Shown here: positions 15,111 to 24,552 of the stretch, piece after piece | How the letters are laid out: the number at the start of each line of letters is the position of its first letter | Numbering within the stretch: the first letter of the stretch is position 1 | DNA from: a virus | DNA length: 64,000 nt | IMG/VR virus record: IMGVR_UViG_3300027336_000001 | Coordinates: 62,001-126,000 of that record | Reading direction: 5' to 3' (one strand) | Position numbers and translations under genes: made by a program | The notes under the pieces: model-generated | The model's input: only the letters and a program-made list of their open reading frames with translations | What the model was told of the DNA's origin: nothing | Database searches by the model: none

Positions 15111-15169
15111 ATTAGGATGCACGAATTTTTGTAGGATCGTTTCGTGCGAACGAACAAGGAACACCTAAT
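15111..15169. ncRNA. nested inverted repeats after the methyltransferase gene, possible structured RNA or terminator
   Basis: ATTAGG (15111-15116) pairs with CCTAAT (15164-15169). Inside, GCACGAA (15119-15125) pairs with TTCGTGC (15141-15147), with a loop beginning TTTTT. The structure starts directly after the methyltransferase stop. It is followed by AGGAGG at 15172-15177 with no usable start codon at normal distance. There is no T run after the outer stem, so it is not a classic intrinsic terminator. It occupies the only gap above 150 bases in this part of the window. The rest of the gap, to 15279, shows nothing I recognise. Confidence 0.4.
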
Positions 15170-15279
15170 TGCAGGAGGCGACTACATTTAATAAGAATGA
15201 TATAAATAAAGTATTGAGAAAGAGAATTTTATATGAAAATAAGCAAAGATTTTAGGATTCGATAGTTTGTGCCAAAGGT

Positions 15280-15666
15280 TTATCTCTTAATTACATCATT
15301 CTTAAGTTGATCTAAAGATGACATAAGTTCTTCAAAGTCCTTAGTAGATTCCACAGGAAGTGAAGGTGTTAAACTATAAGCTAAGTCTTGCCATTGAGTT
15401 AGAATATTATACTTGATATCCTCAAGATCAAGTTGTTCGCCTGTCAATTCTGCATGGAGATGATACAATTGGTCCCAGGGCATTTGATCTTCAAGTTGTT
15501 GATATCTTTTTTGTAAAAAAAGATCACCATCTTTTAGAAGTTTCCCCATTTGGTTTTTAATAATTTGGATTGTTTTTGCATATTCTTGCTTGAGAGCAGG
15601 ATTTGCTCTCTTATATTGAGAAGCTAAACGAGTTCTCAAAGAAGAAGTAGGATTTCTACGGATCAT
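15280..15666 (-). CDS. unknown 128-residue helical protein
   Basis: This protein has a basic N-terminus (MIRRNPTSSLRTRLASQYKR) and an acidic helical remainder. No known motif is visible. It starts after an AAAAGGACA binding site. Residues MPWDQ are encoded with CCC TGG, producing at 15475-15479 the only CCWGG site I noticed in the window. It lies downstream of the gene at 15739-15927 on the minus strand. The mix of basic head and helical body would fit a structural or DNA-associated protein, but this is only a guess. Confidence 0.65.
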   Translation of the reverse strand: MIRRNPTSSLRTRLASQYKRANPALKQEYAKTIQIIKNQMGKLLKDGDLFLQKRYQQLEDQMPWDQLYHLHAELTGEQLDLEDIKYNILTQWQDLAYSLTPSLPVESTKDFEELMSSLDQLKNDVIKR

Positions 15667-15738
15667 TTTATTTGTCCTTTTGTGAAAGTGGATTTTCTCT
15701 ATTCTATTAAGATTGATTTAATAAAAGAAATATTGATC

Positions 15739-15927
15739 TTATGCCCAAATAGGTGCTTGAGCCTGTCCATTCTTAACTTTTTGACCTAGATCAAAACCTT
15801 GATTATAGAATTGTAATTGCACAGGATCAGAAGGTGGATTAGATGTGCCTTGTAAACCATCTTGATAACCACGAACAGTTTCTGTATTCACTTGAGTAGC
15901 AGGTGTGCCTGTTTTCATCATAGCCAT
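15739..15927 (-). CDS. unknown 62-residue small protein
   Basis: This small, Gly-, Gln- and Asn-rich protein has a central stretch RGYQDGLQGTS and ends IWA. The start at 15927 (MAMMKTG) follows an AAAAAGGAT binding site. It is probably transcribed with the gene at 15280-15666, from the gap it shares with the divergent secreted-protein gene. No family is recognised. Confidence 0.6.
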   Translation of the reverse strand: MAMMKTGTPATQVNTETVRGYQDGLQGTSNPPSDPVQLQFYNQGFDLGQKVKNGQAQAPIWA

Positions 15928-15960
15928 AATAAAATCCTTTTTGTATCTCTTTTATTGTAT

Positions 15961-15970
15961 GTATAATATA
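15961..15970 (+). promoter_or_regulatory. GTATAATATA -10 element of the small secreted protein gene
   Basis: This has the same ten bases as at 14138-14147. A transcript start near 15975 would leave a leader of about 25 bases carrying AAGAAAGG before the ATG at 16001. No good -35 box is visible. Confidence 0.5.
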
Positions 15971-16000
15971 AAGACATTATACACCTAAGAAAGGTCAAAT

Positions 16001-16237
16001 ATGAAATATTTATTAGGATTGCTTTTATTAGTGAGTTTGATACTCAAATCACCAGCACAAGACAAACATAAAGAAGTGAGATCAAAAGCTGATTGGTGTG
16101 CATTAACAAAAGATGAAAAAGTAAAGTATTCAAATTCGCCTTTTAAATGTGAATTGCCAAAATGTGATTGCAATAACCAATGTGATACAGAACCTGAAAC
16201 CTGTGATTTTGAAGAGAAACCTGAAGGGATTAAATAA
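16001..16237 (+). CDS. small secreted cysteine-rich protein
   Basis: This 78-residue protein has a signal peptide (MKYLLGLLLLVSLILKSPAQ). The mature part is short and charged, with seven Cys, several in the run CELPKCDCNNQC, so disulfide bonds in the periplasm or outside the cell are likely. No lipobox Cys follows the signal peptide. The gene at 16239-16808 starts one base after its stop, so the two are coupled. Its function is unknown. A lysis-related or surface role is possible from export alone. Confidence 0.72.
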   Translation: MKYLLGLLLLVSLILKSPAQDKHKEVRSKADWCALTKDEKVKYSNSPFKCELPKCDCNNQCDTEPETCDFEEKPEGIK

Positions 16238-16238
16238 A

Positions 16239-16808
16239 ATGAGTAATATCTTTGGTGGTGGCAATAATAAGCATATCTATATTCCACTTACAGAAGTAGA
16301 ACAAGAATTTATTAGCAGGTTAGTAGAATCAAAAGACTTGCAAATAGTGATACATGGCTGGCAAACCATCACAGAAATTAGACCTGTGTTTGGCGATAAG
16401 AATTTGCATTTGCATTTTAATTTTCCATTTTTGAATGTTGAGCCAAAGGAAGTGTATTTCTTTGATATGGAATTACAGACAGGATCAGGTGCATCTTTAT
16501 ATAAAGAAAAGATGCCATGCGAATATGATGGTAAACCATTAAAGGTATGTTCACCAATGGTTTTAGCAATGGTATGGGATATATCAATTAATATGATAGA
16601 TCCAAAGCTAGTGAAAGCATTGATGCCGGGGGTAATAGGATTGACATCAAGACGAATAGATAAAGACAGTGGATTTGCTACAATAGAAGGGAATATGAAA
16701 TTAGATGCGAAACAAAAGTTTCATGCTTATGATTTAATGCAAAGAGAAAAGAAATTAAATATTCAAAGAAAAAAGAAAGTTCAATCTAAAAGTTCTAAAA
16801 CTCGTTGA
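16239..16808 (+). CDS. unknown protein with basic C-terminal tail
   Basis: This is a 189-residue protein. I take the ATG at 16239 (MSNIFGGGNN), directly after the upstream stop, rather than the in-frame ATG at 16149, which lies inside the secreted-protein gene. A beta-rich body is followed by a strongly basic tail ending KKVQSKSSKTR, which suggests contact with nucleic acid or membrane. ALMPGV is encoded with CCG GGG. It overlaps the convergent gene at 16781-17809 by 28 bases. No family is recognised. Confidence 0.7.
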   Translation: MSNIFGGGNNKHIYIPLTEVEQEFISRLVESKDLQIVIHGWQTITEIRPVFGDKNLHLHFNFPFLNVEPKEVYFFDMELQTGSGASLYKEKMPCEYDGKPLKVCSPMVLAMVWDISINMIDPKLVKALMPGVIGLTSRRIDKDSGFATIEGNMKLDAKQKFHAYDLMQREKKLNIQRKKKVQSKSSKTR

Positions 16809-17809
16809 TGGAAAACAGGATTAACAGATGCAAGTCTTAAGGTTTCTCTAAAGACAGCAACTTTGGGATTAGATGTTTCAACTTCTTCATCATCACCAAA
16901 CCATGAATCAAAGAAAGCAACAGTATTAGAAACGATTTTACTAAAGAAAGTAGAGATTTTATTCCAAGACCATTTTAATGCACGAATTAAATCATTAAAA
17001 AGCACAATAGGAATAGCTTTAATTAAAATATCTTGTTTGCGAATGAATTGGGCGGAATCTTTAATATCCAATAATAAAACAGACAAGATGACAATATAGA
17101 GAACTTCTTTAATGCCATGTCCGATACTATGAAGAATATCCATAAAAGAACCACCACCAAAAGCCATAACTACAAAACTAAAAACACTAGCTTCTAAAAG
17201 TGTCATTGCAAGTTCAACAGTAAATAACTTATATACTTCTTTAATTTCAGCAATAGCAGAGTAAAACTTTCTCCAACCACCACCAATAAGACCTGTGACT
17301 TTTTTACCTAAAAGTACAGAAAGGTATCCTTCAAATTCATCCATAGAAATATCAAGTGCTTTAACAATTTCTTCAGGTGATTCTGCTTGAGTAATACGAC
17401 CTAGAAAAGCAATGCTATCTGAAACATCTGCAAAACTTTTAGCTTTTTCACTAATCTTTTTTTCAAGTGGATTTGAAGGTGCAGTAATAATCTTTTCACC
17501 TCTACGAATTTTATTCGCAAGACCTGTTTCTTTGATTAGATCTTTAAAGGTATCTAAAGCACCTGCATCTATATGAGATTGCATTTGGACTTTAACTTTA
17601 TTTACGATTTCACTTAAAACACCTACTTTGACTTCTTTTTGTTCATTTGCAGGAAGTTCTGTTAATGCTTGTAGTTGACCATCAATATTGCCAACATTAG
17701 CTTTTCTTCTCATATTTGGTTTAGCTGTTAATGCTCTTAAACAAGCCTTTTGTAAAGCACTACTGCCTTTGGTTTGTTTTGCAATACGATAGATTTCATT
17801 GATTACCAT
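16781..17809 (-). CDS. membrane-associated protein at the end of the tail module
   Basis: This 342-residue protein has an N-terminal basic helical part (RIAKQTKGSSALQKACLRAL) and a soluble middle. Two strong hydrophobic segments lie near residues 195-215 and 232-250, followed by a shorter one near 265. It is the last gene of the tail block, 65 bases after the spike gene. That position and the membrane segments would suit a virion protein entering the host membrane during DNA injection. Its order of segments (hydrophobic helix, GGGSFMDIL, hydrophobic helix) loosely recalls the three tandem paralogues at 46755-49374. I do not know its function. Confidence 0.7.
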   Translation of the reverse strand: MVINEIYRIAKQTKGSSALQKACLRALTAKPNMRRKANVGNIDGQLQALTELPANEQKEVKVGVLSEIVNKVKVQMQSHIDAGALDTFKDLIKETGLANKIRRGEKIITAPSNPLEKKISEKAKSFADVSDSIAFLGRITQAESPEEIVKALDISMDEFEGYLSVLLGKKVTGLIGGGWRKFYSAIAEIKEVYKLFTVELAMTLLEASVFSFVVMAFGGGSFMDILHSIGHGIKEVLYIVILSVLLLDIKDSAQFIRKQDILIKAIPIVLFNDLIRALKWSWNKISTFFSKIVSNTVAFFDSWFGDDEEVETSNPKVAVFRETLRLASVNPVFHQRVLELLD

Positions 17810-17874
17810 TTGTTATGTCCTTTAAAAAAGAATTGGTTTTTGTTAATCACAAAGATATAAATAAATTATTAAGA

Positions 17875-20097
17875 TCAACCAATAGCTAAAACATGACCTC
17901 TTGGAATTAAACCTAATGCTACATATGGCAAGCCTGTGACAGTATCTCTATCTGATCCACACATAATAAAACCAACACTTGTACCTTTACTAGATAAAAC
18001 TAAAGCACCACCACCACGAATGGTAGTAACAACTTCACTATTAACTACTGCACTAGCAACACCATTGAGAGTAGCAATACCACTTAAAGCATTCACAGTA
18101 GCTACACCTGCAGTAGCATTTATTATTGCACTTGCAGGTGTAAGATTAATAGCATTTGCTCCAACAGTCATATTTAAAGCACCTGCACCAATGACAGTAT
18201 TTTTAGTACCTGATGTAATGAGATCGGTAATATTGCTAGTAGTCAAATAAGTATTAAGTTCATCACCAAAAGCAACAACCTTTTCATCTACAATACCTGC
18301 GACTTGACCTGTTGCAGGTGATGCCAAAATCTTTGTAGATCGTGGCGGTCCACTTAACATATTAAAGTCTTTGGGTCCACTAATGGTAGTACTTGAACCA
18401 CCCATAATGGTTTCATTTTTACCTTTAGCTGAAATATTGATTGATTCAGCACTACCAAAATTTAAAGCACTTTGAGATTTAAGTACAACTTGACCTGCAT
18501 CAGCTAAATTTACAACAGGAGCAGATAAGTTTATTCTTTCATTAGAGCTAAGATTGATCGTATTGACTGCATTAATATTAATAACTTTATTGGATTTTAA
18601 ATCTACATTGTTGCCAGCATTAAGAGAAACCTGTCCACCTAAGTTCATATCCAAATTACCTGTAGTTTGAACATTTACTTTTTGAGCAGATAGACCAACA
18701 CCACTATTGACTTTAGCCTTAATGCCATATTCAGTAGTAGCATTACCTATAAATGCTCTTAAAGCACCACCTTTGGTAAAAGAAATAAAAGATGCAGGAT
18801 CACCACCAACAACAGGTTGTACTTTTAATAAAGTAGCAGAATGTTCTTGTAAATCTAAAGTAGAAGCATCTACAAGAGAAGAACCTGCACCAAATTCAAT
18901 TTTAGGTGATAAAGGTTTACCATATAAATCTTTACCTGTTAAAGTAAATGCTTCATTACCGACTACAGAACCTAAAACAAATTCAACAAAAGGTAATTTA
19001 TCTTTGCTTTCTTTAACATCAGGCAGTCTATCAGAATCAAAACCATCTGTCTGTTCAGATACAGGTAAAGTGCCATCAGTTAAGTGATTAAGTTCGATAC
19101 GATATTCAGTAGCCATGTTAGTATTAAAAGATGCTTTGCCTTCTGTATTTAATCTAAGAATAGCTTTGCCACCATAAACAAGACTTCTAGTTTCACTTTC
19201 ATTTTCAAAAAACTCATTAACAAGGTTAGCATTGTAAACGAATTTATATGGATCAACAGTGATGAAACCATCATCTTTCTCAAAGTTGTTTTTTTCATTA
19301 AGACTTTCTTTTCTAAAAAGATGGTGTGGTTTATAGTTATCCTGTGAAACAGTATCATTTTTAAAATTTCTTTTAGGTTTGCCATCTACATCTAATTGAT
19401 ATGGATCAGACCAATCACTACCATCAGAGATAAGTTCTTTAGGTAAAGTTCTAGCATCTCTTTGAACAATGCCACCATAAATTCTAGCACCACTCATTGT
19501 ATGGAATTGTTGTTGGGATCTTACAACAAATGCTTGATCTTGATCTCTCAATCTAATTTCATTTGCTCGCCTATTAGATAATAAAACACTTTCATCTAAA
19601 ACAAGATCAGAGCCTTGAGATGAAGATGCACCAATATTGCCAGCTTGAAAGTGTCTTAATTTATTTCTAATACGATGACTAATACCTTTAAGTTCAATTC
19701 TATCTTTAGGTGTATTGAGCATACCTTCTTCAGTAGTAGTAGATTGAGTAGGCAACCAATCATGTCCTAGAAAAGGTGATTTGGGAAACCAACCTAAAAT
19801 AGCAGGTTTTCTTTTCCCATCTTGATCAGCAGACATCCAGCCTACAATACAAAGATCATTAATATCAGGAATAGCACCTAAGAAATGTCTAGCACCAAAA
19901 GCAGGCAGGATAATTTCAACACCTGAATAAATAGGTTCATCTTTTTCACCTTGCACAACTTTAATATCACATCTAAGTTCTTCAGCATAAACTTTAATAA
20001 TGCTTGCGAGAGAGATAGAAAGTTTAGACCATCCTTGAGAAGATGATTTAGGAGCAAGTTCATTTCTTAAATTATTAGTGAGAGTAGTATTACTCAT
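17875..20097 (-). CDS. baseplate central spike protein (gp5/VgrG-like)
   Basis: This is a 740-residue protein. Residues of about 45-110 (IYSGVEIILPAFG, GWMSADQDGKRKPAILGWFP) look like the OB-fold domain of phage spike proteins. From about 445 to 600 the chain repeats short alternating polar and hydrophobic units (NLDMNLGGQVSLNAGNNVDL and similar), as in the triple beta-helix needle of T4 gp5 and VgrG. The last 130 residues continue Gly-, Ala- and Thr-rich. No lysozyme domain is seen here. The neighbouring hub carries a peptidase-like domain instead. The start ATGA overlaps the stop of the hub gene. It would pierce the host outer membrane at the tip of the tail tube. Confidence 0.85.
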   Translation of the reverse strand: MSNTTLTNNLRNELAPKSSSQGWSKLSISLASIIKVYAEELRCDIKVVQGEKDEPIYSGVEIILPAFGARHFLGAIPDINDLCIVGWMSADQDGKRKPAILGWFPKSPFLGHDWLPTQSTTTEEGMLNTPKDRIELKGISHRIRNKLRHFQAGNIGASSSQGSDLVLDESVLLSNRRANEIRLRDQDQAFVVRSQQQFHTMSGARIYGGIVQRDARTLPKELISDGSDWSDPYQLDVDGKPKRNFKNDTVSQDNYKPHHLFRKESLNEKNNFEKDDGFITVDPYKFVYNANLVNEFFENESETRSLVYGGKAILRLNTEGKASFNTNMATEYRIELNHLTDGTLPVSEQTDGFDSDRLPDVKESKDKLPFVEFVLGSVVGNEAFTLTGKDLYGKPLSPKIEFGAGSSLVDASTLDLQEHSATLLKVQPVVGGDPASFISFTKGGALRAFIGNATTEYGIKAKVNSGVGLSAQKVNVQTTGNLDMNLGGQVSLNAGNNVDLKSNKVININAVNTINLSSNERINLSAPVVNLADAGQVVLKSQSALNFGSAESINISAKGKNETIMGGSSTTISGPKDFNMLSGPPRSTKILASPATGQVAGIVDEKVVAFGDELNTYLTTSNITDLITSGTKNTVIGAGALNMTVGANAINLTPASAIINATAGVATVNALSGIATLNGVASAVVNSEVVTTIRGGGALVLSSKGTSVGFIMCGSDRDTVTGLPYVALGLIPRGHVLAIG

Positions 20098-23000
20098 TTG
20101 CCACCACCTATTAATTTGCTTTGGTTAGATTGCCAAACTTCAGCTTTAGAGAAGTTATCGTTAGCCATTTTCTTAACAAGTTGTTCTTGACCAACATTGA
20201 CATAGTTATATGCACCATCAAGACTTATACCTAAAAGCTGTAAATCTCTATCATAAGATCTACAATCACAGACATTACCTTTTTGATCAAAGTTTGGAGT
20301 AATATCTTGAAGTTTCTTTGGCACGGATTCAATAATAAGACCTTGATCAACAGAAGTTTGATTTACAGGCTGGTTAGCAAGACCACTATCAATAATATTT
20401 GTAGACATTTCTTTATTTAAATTCGCATCTGAATTGACTGCATTTTTAATTGTATTGCTACCTTCTTGAATAGTGACATTAGCAAGTTCACTGCCTGCAA
20501 CATCTTCTTTAGTGTCCTCTAAATTTACAGAAGATGTTTTATCTTTCTTTAATAGTTTTTCAAAAGATCCATTTTTTCTTAAAGTCAATCCTCTGCCATA
20601 AGGATAACTACCAAATACTTCATAACCATATTCATCAGATACAGGGAAAACAGGCATAACAGTAGGATCATTATTATAAGCACCTGCACCACTAGCAAGA
20701 CTATTACTTGGAGTGAGATTAAAACCACCTGTAAGACTTAAAAGGATTTTTAAATCTTTTTGAAGTTTATCAATATTTTCACCTTGAGTATTAAAGACAT
20801 TTTGGACAGCTTGTGGATTTTCTTTAGCTTTTTTAAGATCAGTAAGTACAGAATGTTTTTTTTCTAGTTTAGCCATAAGGTTAGTAACAATGTTATTAAG
20901 TTTAATTTTATAGACACTGTCATTAGGATTAGCTTTTGGAGTTTGAGCAGGTGGAATAAAATCTTCAGGAAGGAAACGATAAAGATACCAAATAATATCT
21001 TTTTTTCGTTTAGTTTTAACAACACCTGTACCTTCTTTACCATCTGGATGTAGTCCAAACGAATTACCATCTACACAGATAATATAATCTTGATGGATTT
21101 CAGCACAAAGAGCAATATGTTTACCATGTTCAGCAGATTTATTAGTGGGTGCACCTGTTTCACTATCAATACCATTAAAGATAACAATATCACCTACTTT
21201 GATTTCTGCATTTTTATTTTTATAGTAATCGATAAATCTAGGAGTATTTCCCCATTTACTAAAAATGCCACCACATCCACCTAAAAATCCACCATCATAA
21301 ACACTAGGTTTAATTGCACCACTTTCTTTAATGCAATATTGAGCAAAAAGACCACACCATGCGACTTGACAATCATAACGATAATCTCGTCCTGTATATA
21401 TATCTAAATATGTTTTACTTGGTGTTGCACACCATCTTTGATTAGCAGGATCAAGACGAGCATTTGCAACACCTATTTTATCAGGTGATACAGGTGCATC
21501 ATAAATATCTCTTGACCATTCTCTAATCGCAACACCTAGAATCCTTTGGATACCTTCACCATTAATTTCTATATAATCACCTACAAGAGATTTGCCATCA
21601 CCATCACATAAAGAACCATTTGCATATGCTTGGAAAATATCCTCATTTATATCATCTATTTTATCTTTATCAAATAAAACTTCGCAAATATTCTTATTGA
21701 TTTGTGGATCATTAGCACCAATCTTCTTTTCTCTTAATAAAGGTCTACCATTACTAAATAATTGATCACGGATAATTTTGGCAATTTGAGAATAAGAAAT
21801 ACCTGTCATTTTTCCCATAGGTGTGCCTTGAGTTTGCTCTGTAATAACAGTAGTAGGTATCTCTAAATCTATCTTTTGAAAAGCAAGACCTTTGATTTCA
21901 CTTGTAGGTACAATTTCCTGTGGTTGTCCAATGTTCTTAAAGATACGAATACCTGTCTTAACAAAATTAGGATCATCTACAAATTCAATAAGATTACCAT
22001 CAGTATTAGCATTAGTAGGATCAGGCATTACAACATTTACATTTTTAAGATTGGGATTAGCCTCTATTCTAGGTGGTTGCTTAAAATCTACTTTGCCTTT
22101 CTTTACTGATATTTCAATTGCACCTTGCATTTGAACATCAGGATGAGAGCAACTATAATATCTATAATGTCCAGCGACAGCACCACCAAAGGTAGATTTT
22201 CTTGTAGCTAAATTTGCAAGGATATTTGCTTTACTGCCTTGACCAAAAGCTGTTGTATTTGATGATCTATATGATTTAACAAGATCTACCAATTGACTTA
22301 AAGTGACTTTCTTATCTGCAATAGATTGTTGTTGTCCAATATCTACAGATGTAGTAGGTATTTCATCAGGTAGAGATTGGTTTTGTACATTAAGTTCATT
22401 ACTAGCAATTTGATCTTGGCTCAAATCATTACCTTTAATAGAATTATCTTTAGGTTGGACTGCATTAGTAGAGTTATTAGGTGATATACTAGCTTGTGTT
22501 CCTAATTGACTTGTAGCATCTTTAACATCAAGAATACCTATGATTTCACCTTCACCATCTGTACTAGCAGGATTTCTAACAAAGAAGGGTCCATTAAATA
22601 GAGGATTACCTTTATTTAAATCACTAGATGCTTGAGGTGCAATTTGTAAAATACCTGCATTATGTGCTTCAAGGATAAGCATATTAAGATGTTCAGGTGT
22701 AGAGATTTCAATATTATCTTGACCTGATGGTAAAGAAGTAGGATTGATTTTAGTTTGGTCAATAGCCATAACTACATTAGGAAAACCACAGACACGAACA
22801 TTGCCTTCCGTGTCTAAAGAATTGAGATATTTATTAGGCTGAGAGATATTAGCTAGATCGACAGCTTTACTACTGTCTTGTGCATAAGAAGTGTTAGAAC
22901 TGCCGGGCAGGATAAATTTCTTTCTTCTGCAAACAAGAGTTAAAGAAGTAGTGCAATCACCACCAAAAGAAAAAGAATGACTAACAGCTTCTACATAATA

Positions 23001-24551
23001 AAAGCAATCTATATGTTCAATATAGATAGGATAACCTGCTTTTAATTCAGGTCTTAAAGGAATAGTGAGTGTACAGCCTTCAACATCTTTATTAAGAAGA
23101 TCAAGTTTAGCAGATGCCATATAGAAAGCAGATTTAGGATCTTTAATATGAGTGGCATCAAATTGATTTTCTCGCCATCCAAATTTAGCAACTAAACGAT
23201 AATCTACATATTGTGCTTGAGGTGCAATTTGTTGGTTATCTACAAGACCTGTCATATTGCCAAACATACTACCTTTACAGACAACATAGGTAGCATTAGG
23301 TTCTTTTTGAGTAAAACCTAAATCTACAATATCTTCAGGTTTAATAGTATAGACACGATTACCTTTAACATTAAGATTAAACATAGGTGGTTTAAAAACA
23401 AGATCACCATCTACATCTTGAAAAAATTCCCAATTTGTTTTTTCAACGACAGTATCTGCAATACCTAATTTAGTTTCATAAGTAGATTGATAAGAATCAA
23501 ATTGACCAACACTGCCAACATCTAAAGTAAAAGGTTGTATTTGTTCTGTGTCTGTACCTGTCAAAGGTACTTCAATTAAATCATATTGTCTAAGAACTCT
23601 AGGATCAAGAGTGTTATCTACTCTTTGTTGAGAGTTCATTGTAGGTAAACCATTTTGAGATCTAGGACTTAAAGAACCACTATTAACAATAAGCTGATCT
23701 ATATAAGCATCTGCACCATTAGTAAGAAGATTGCCTGATGCACCATACATTCTTAAATTATAAAGACCTTGAGAAAATCTAGTTTCCCAATATTGTAATG
23801 CTTGTTGCCAAAGTTCATCACCACCTTGAGAAGATAAATTACTAACACCATTGATTACATAACCTAAATCATTTTTTTGAGCCCCACCACGATCTTTAAA
23901 TAGATATTTAATAATTTGATGTGGTGTCCAGCCTGTGAACACATGACCTGTAGGTTGCATTTGAGCATTAGGTACAGATTCAAGTGATGCTGATTGTGTG
24001 ATGATATGTTGATATTGCCAAAAATGTAATAAACCATTACACGATAAACTGCCTGAATAAAAGCCACCACTATATGTGTAATTTACACTTGTAACAACAC
24101 CATGAAAGACAGGATAATAAGGTTTCATTTGTAGATCAGCTAAATCATATTCTTCATCACCATAATCAATGATTTCTGATTCAACTAAATTCTGGACATT
24201 AAAAAAACCACGATAATAGACATTGATCTCTAAGCCTACACATAAAATAAAAGTACCATCTTTAAAGATGCTATCACCATGATGTTTAGGTATAGAAAAA
24301 TTAATAGAAGATGATGATGATGAAGATGTATTACCTGCTTCAACATTAACAGATGTAATAAAAGGTTGGAAATCTATTTTATTTTTACATTCTTGACAGC
24401 CTATTAAAGCAGTATCACCATTAATATAGACAAGAGCATCGGGTGACCATGTATGTACTTTTCTAAAATTAGGTTTCCATGATCCTGCATAAGGTCTATT
24501 TTCAATTCTTGAAGTATTAACAAAGCTAGTGCCTTTAGTAGTAGTACTCAT
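20094..24551 (-). CDS. baseplate hub protein with internal CHAP-like peptidase domain
   Basis: This protein has 1485 residues from the ATG at 24551 (MSTTTKG), which lies directly after the stop of the upstream gene. An ATG at 24665 would lie inside that gene. Residues of about 45-560 are beta-rich, with FSIPKHHGD and FHGVVTSVNY, as in gp27/gpD hub proteins. Near residues 1010-1190 lies a CHAP/NlpC-type amidase or endopeptidase module. It has Cys in CQVAWCGLFAQYC, then GDIVIFNG, then the probable catalytic His in EHGKHIALCAEI and VDGNSFG. The C-terminal 290 residues are low in order and contain CDCRSYDRDL. It probably caps the tail tube and cuts peptidoglycan during infection. The ILPGSS codons are CCC GGC. 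The length is unusual for a hub. Confidence 0.85.
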   Translation of the reverse strand: MSTTTKGTSFVNTSRIENRPYAGSWKPNFRKVHTWSPDALVYINGDTALIGCQECKNKIDFQPFITSVNVEAGNTSSSSSSSINFSIPKHHGDSIFKDGTFILCVGLEINVYYRGFFNVQNLVESEIIDYGDEEYDLADLQMKPYYPVFHGVVTSVNYTYSGGFYSGSLSCNGLLHFWQYQHIITQSASLESVPNAQMQPTGHVFTGWTPHQIIKYLFKDRGGAQKNDLGYVINGVSNLSSQGGDELWQQALQYWETRFSQGLYNLRMYGASGNLLTNGADAYIDQLIVNSGSLSPRSQNGLPTMNSQQRVDNTLDPRVLRQYDLIEVPLTGTDTEQIQPFTLDVGSVGQFDSYQSTYETKLGIADTVVEKTNWEFFQDVDGDLVFKPPMFNLNVKGNRVYTIKPEDIVDLGFTQKEPNATYVVCKGSMFGNMTGLVDNQQIAPQAQYVDYRLVAKFGWRENQFDATHIKDPKSAFYMASAKLDLLNKDVEGCTLTIPLRPELKAGYPIYIEHIDCFYYVEAVSHSFSFGGDCTTSLTLVCRRKKFILPGSSNTSYAQDSSKAVDLANISQPNKYLNSLDTEGNVRVCGFPNVVMAIDQTKINPTSLPSGQDNIEISTPEHLNMLILEAHNAGILQIAPQASSDLNKGNPLFNGPFFVRNPASTDGEGEIIGILDVKDATSQLGTQASISPNNSTNAVQPKDNSIKGNDLSQDQIASNELNVQNQSLPDEIPTTSVDIGQQQSIADKKVTLSQLVDLVKSYRSSNTTAFGQGSKANILANLATRKSTFGGAVAGHYRYYSCSHPDVQMQGAIEISVKKGKVDFKQPPRIEANPNLKNVNVVMPDPTNANTDGNLIEFVDDPNFVKTGIRIFKNIGQPQEIVPTSEIKGLAFQKIDLEIPTTVITEQTQGTPMGKMTGISYSQIAKIIRDQLFSNGRPLLREKKIGANDPQINKNICEVLFDKDKIDDINEDIFQAYANGSLCDGDGKSLVGDYIEINGEGIQRILGVAIREWSRDIYDAPVSPDKIGVANARLDPANQRWCATPSKTYLDIYTGRDYRYDCQVAWCGLFAQYCIKESGAIKPSVYDGGFLGGCGGIFSKWGNTPRFIDYYKNKNAEIKVGDIVIFNGIDSETGAPTNKSAEHGKHIALCAEIHQDYIICVDGNSFGLHPDGKEGTGVVKTKRKKDIIWYLYRFLPEDFIPPAQTPKANPNDSVYKIKLNNIVTNLMAKLEKKHSVLTDLKKAKENPQAVQNVFNTQGENIDKLQKDLKILLSLTGGFNLTPSNSLASGAGAYNNDPTVMPVFPVSDEYGYEVFGSYPYGRGLTLRKNGSFEKLLKKDKTSSVNLEDTKEDVAGSELANVTIQEGSNTIKNAVNSDANLNKEMSTNIIDSGLANQPVNQTSVDQGLIIESVPKKLQDITPNFDQKGNVCDCRSYDRDLQLLGISLDGAYNYVNVGQEQLVKKMANDNFSKAEVWQSNQSKLIGGGK

Positions 24552-24552
24552 G

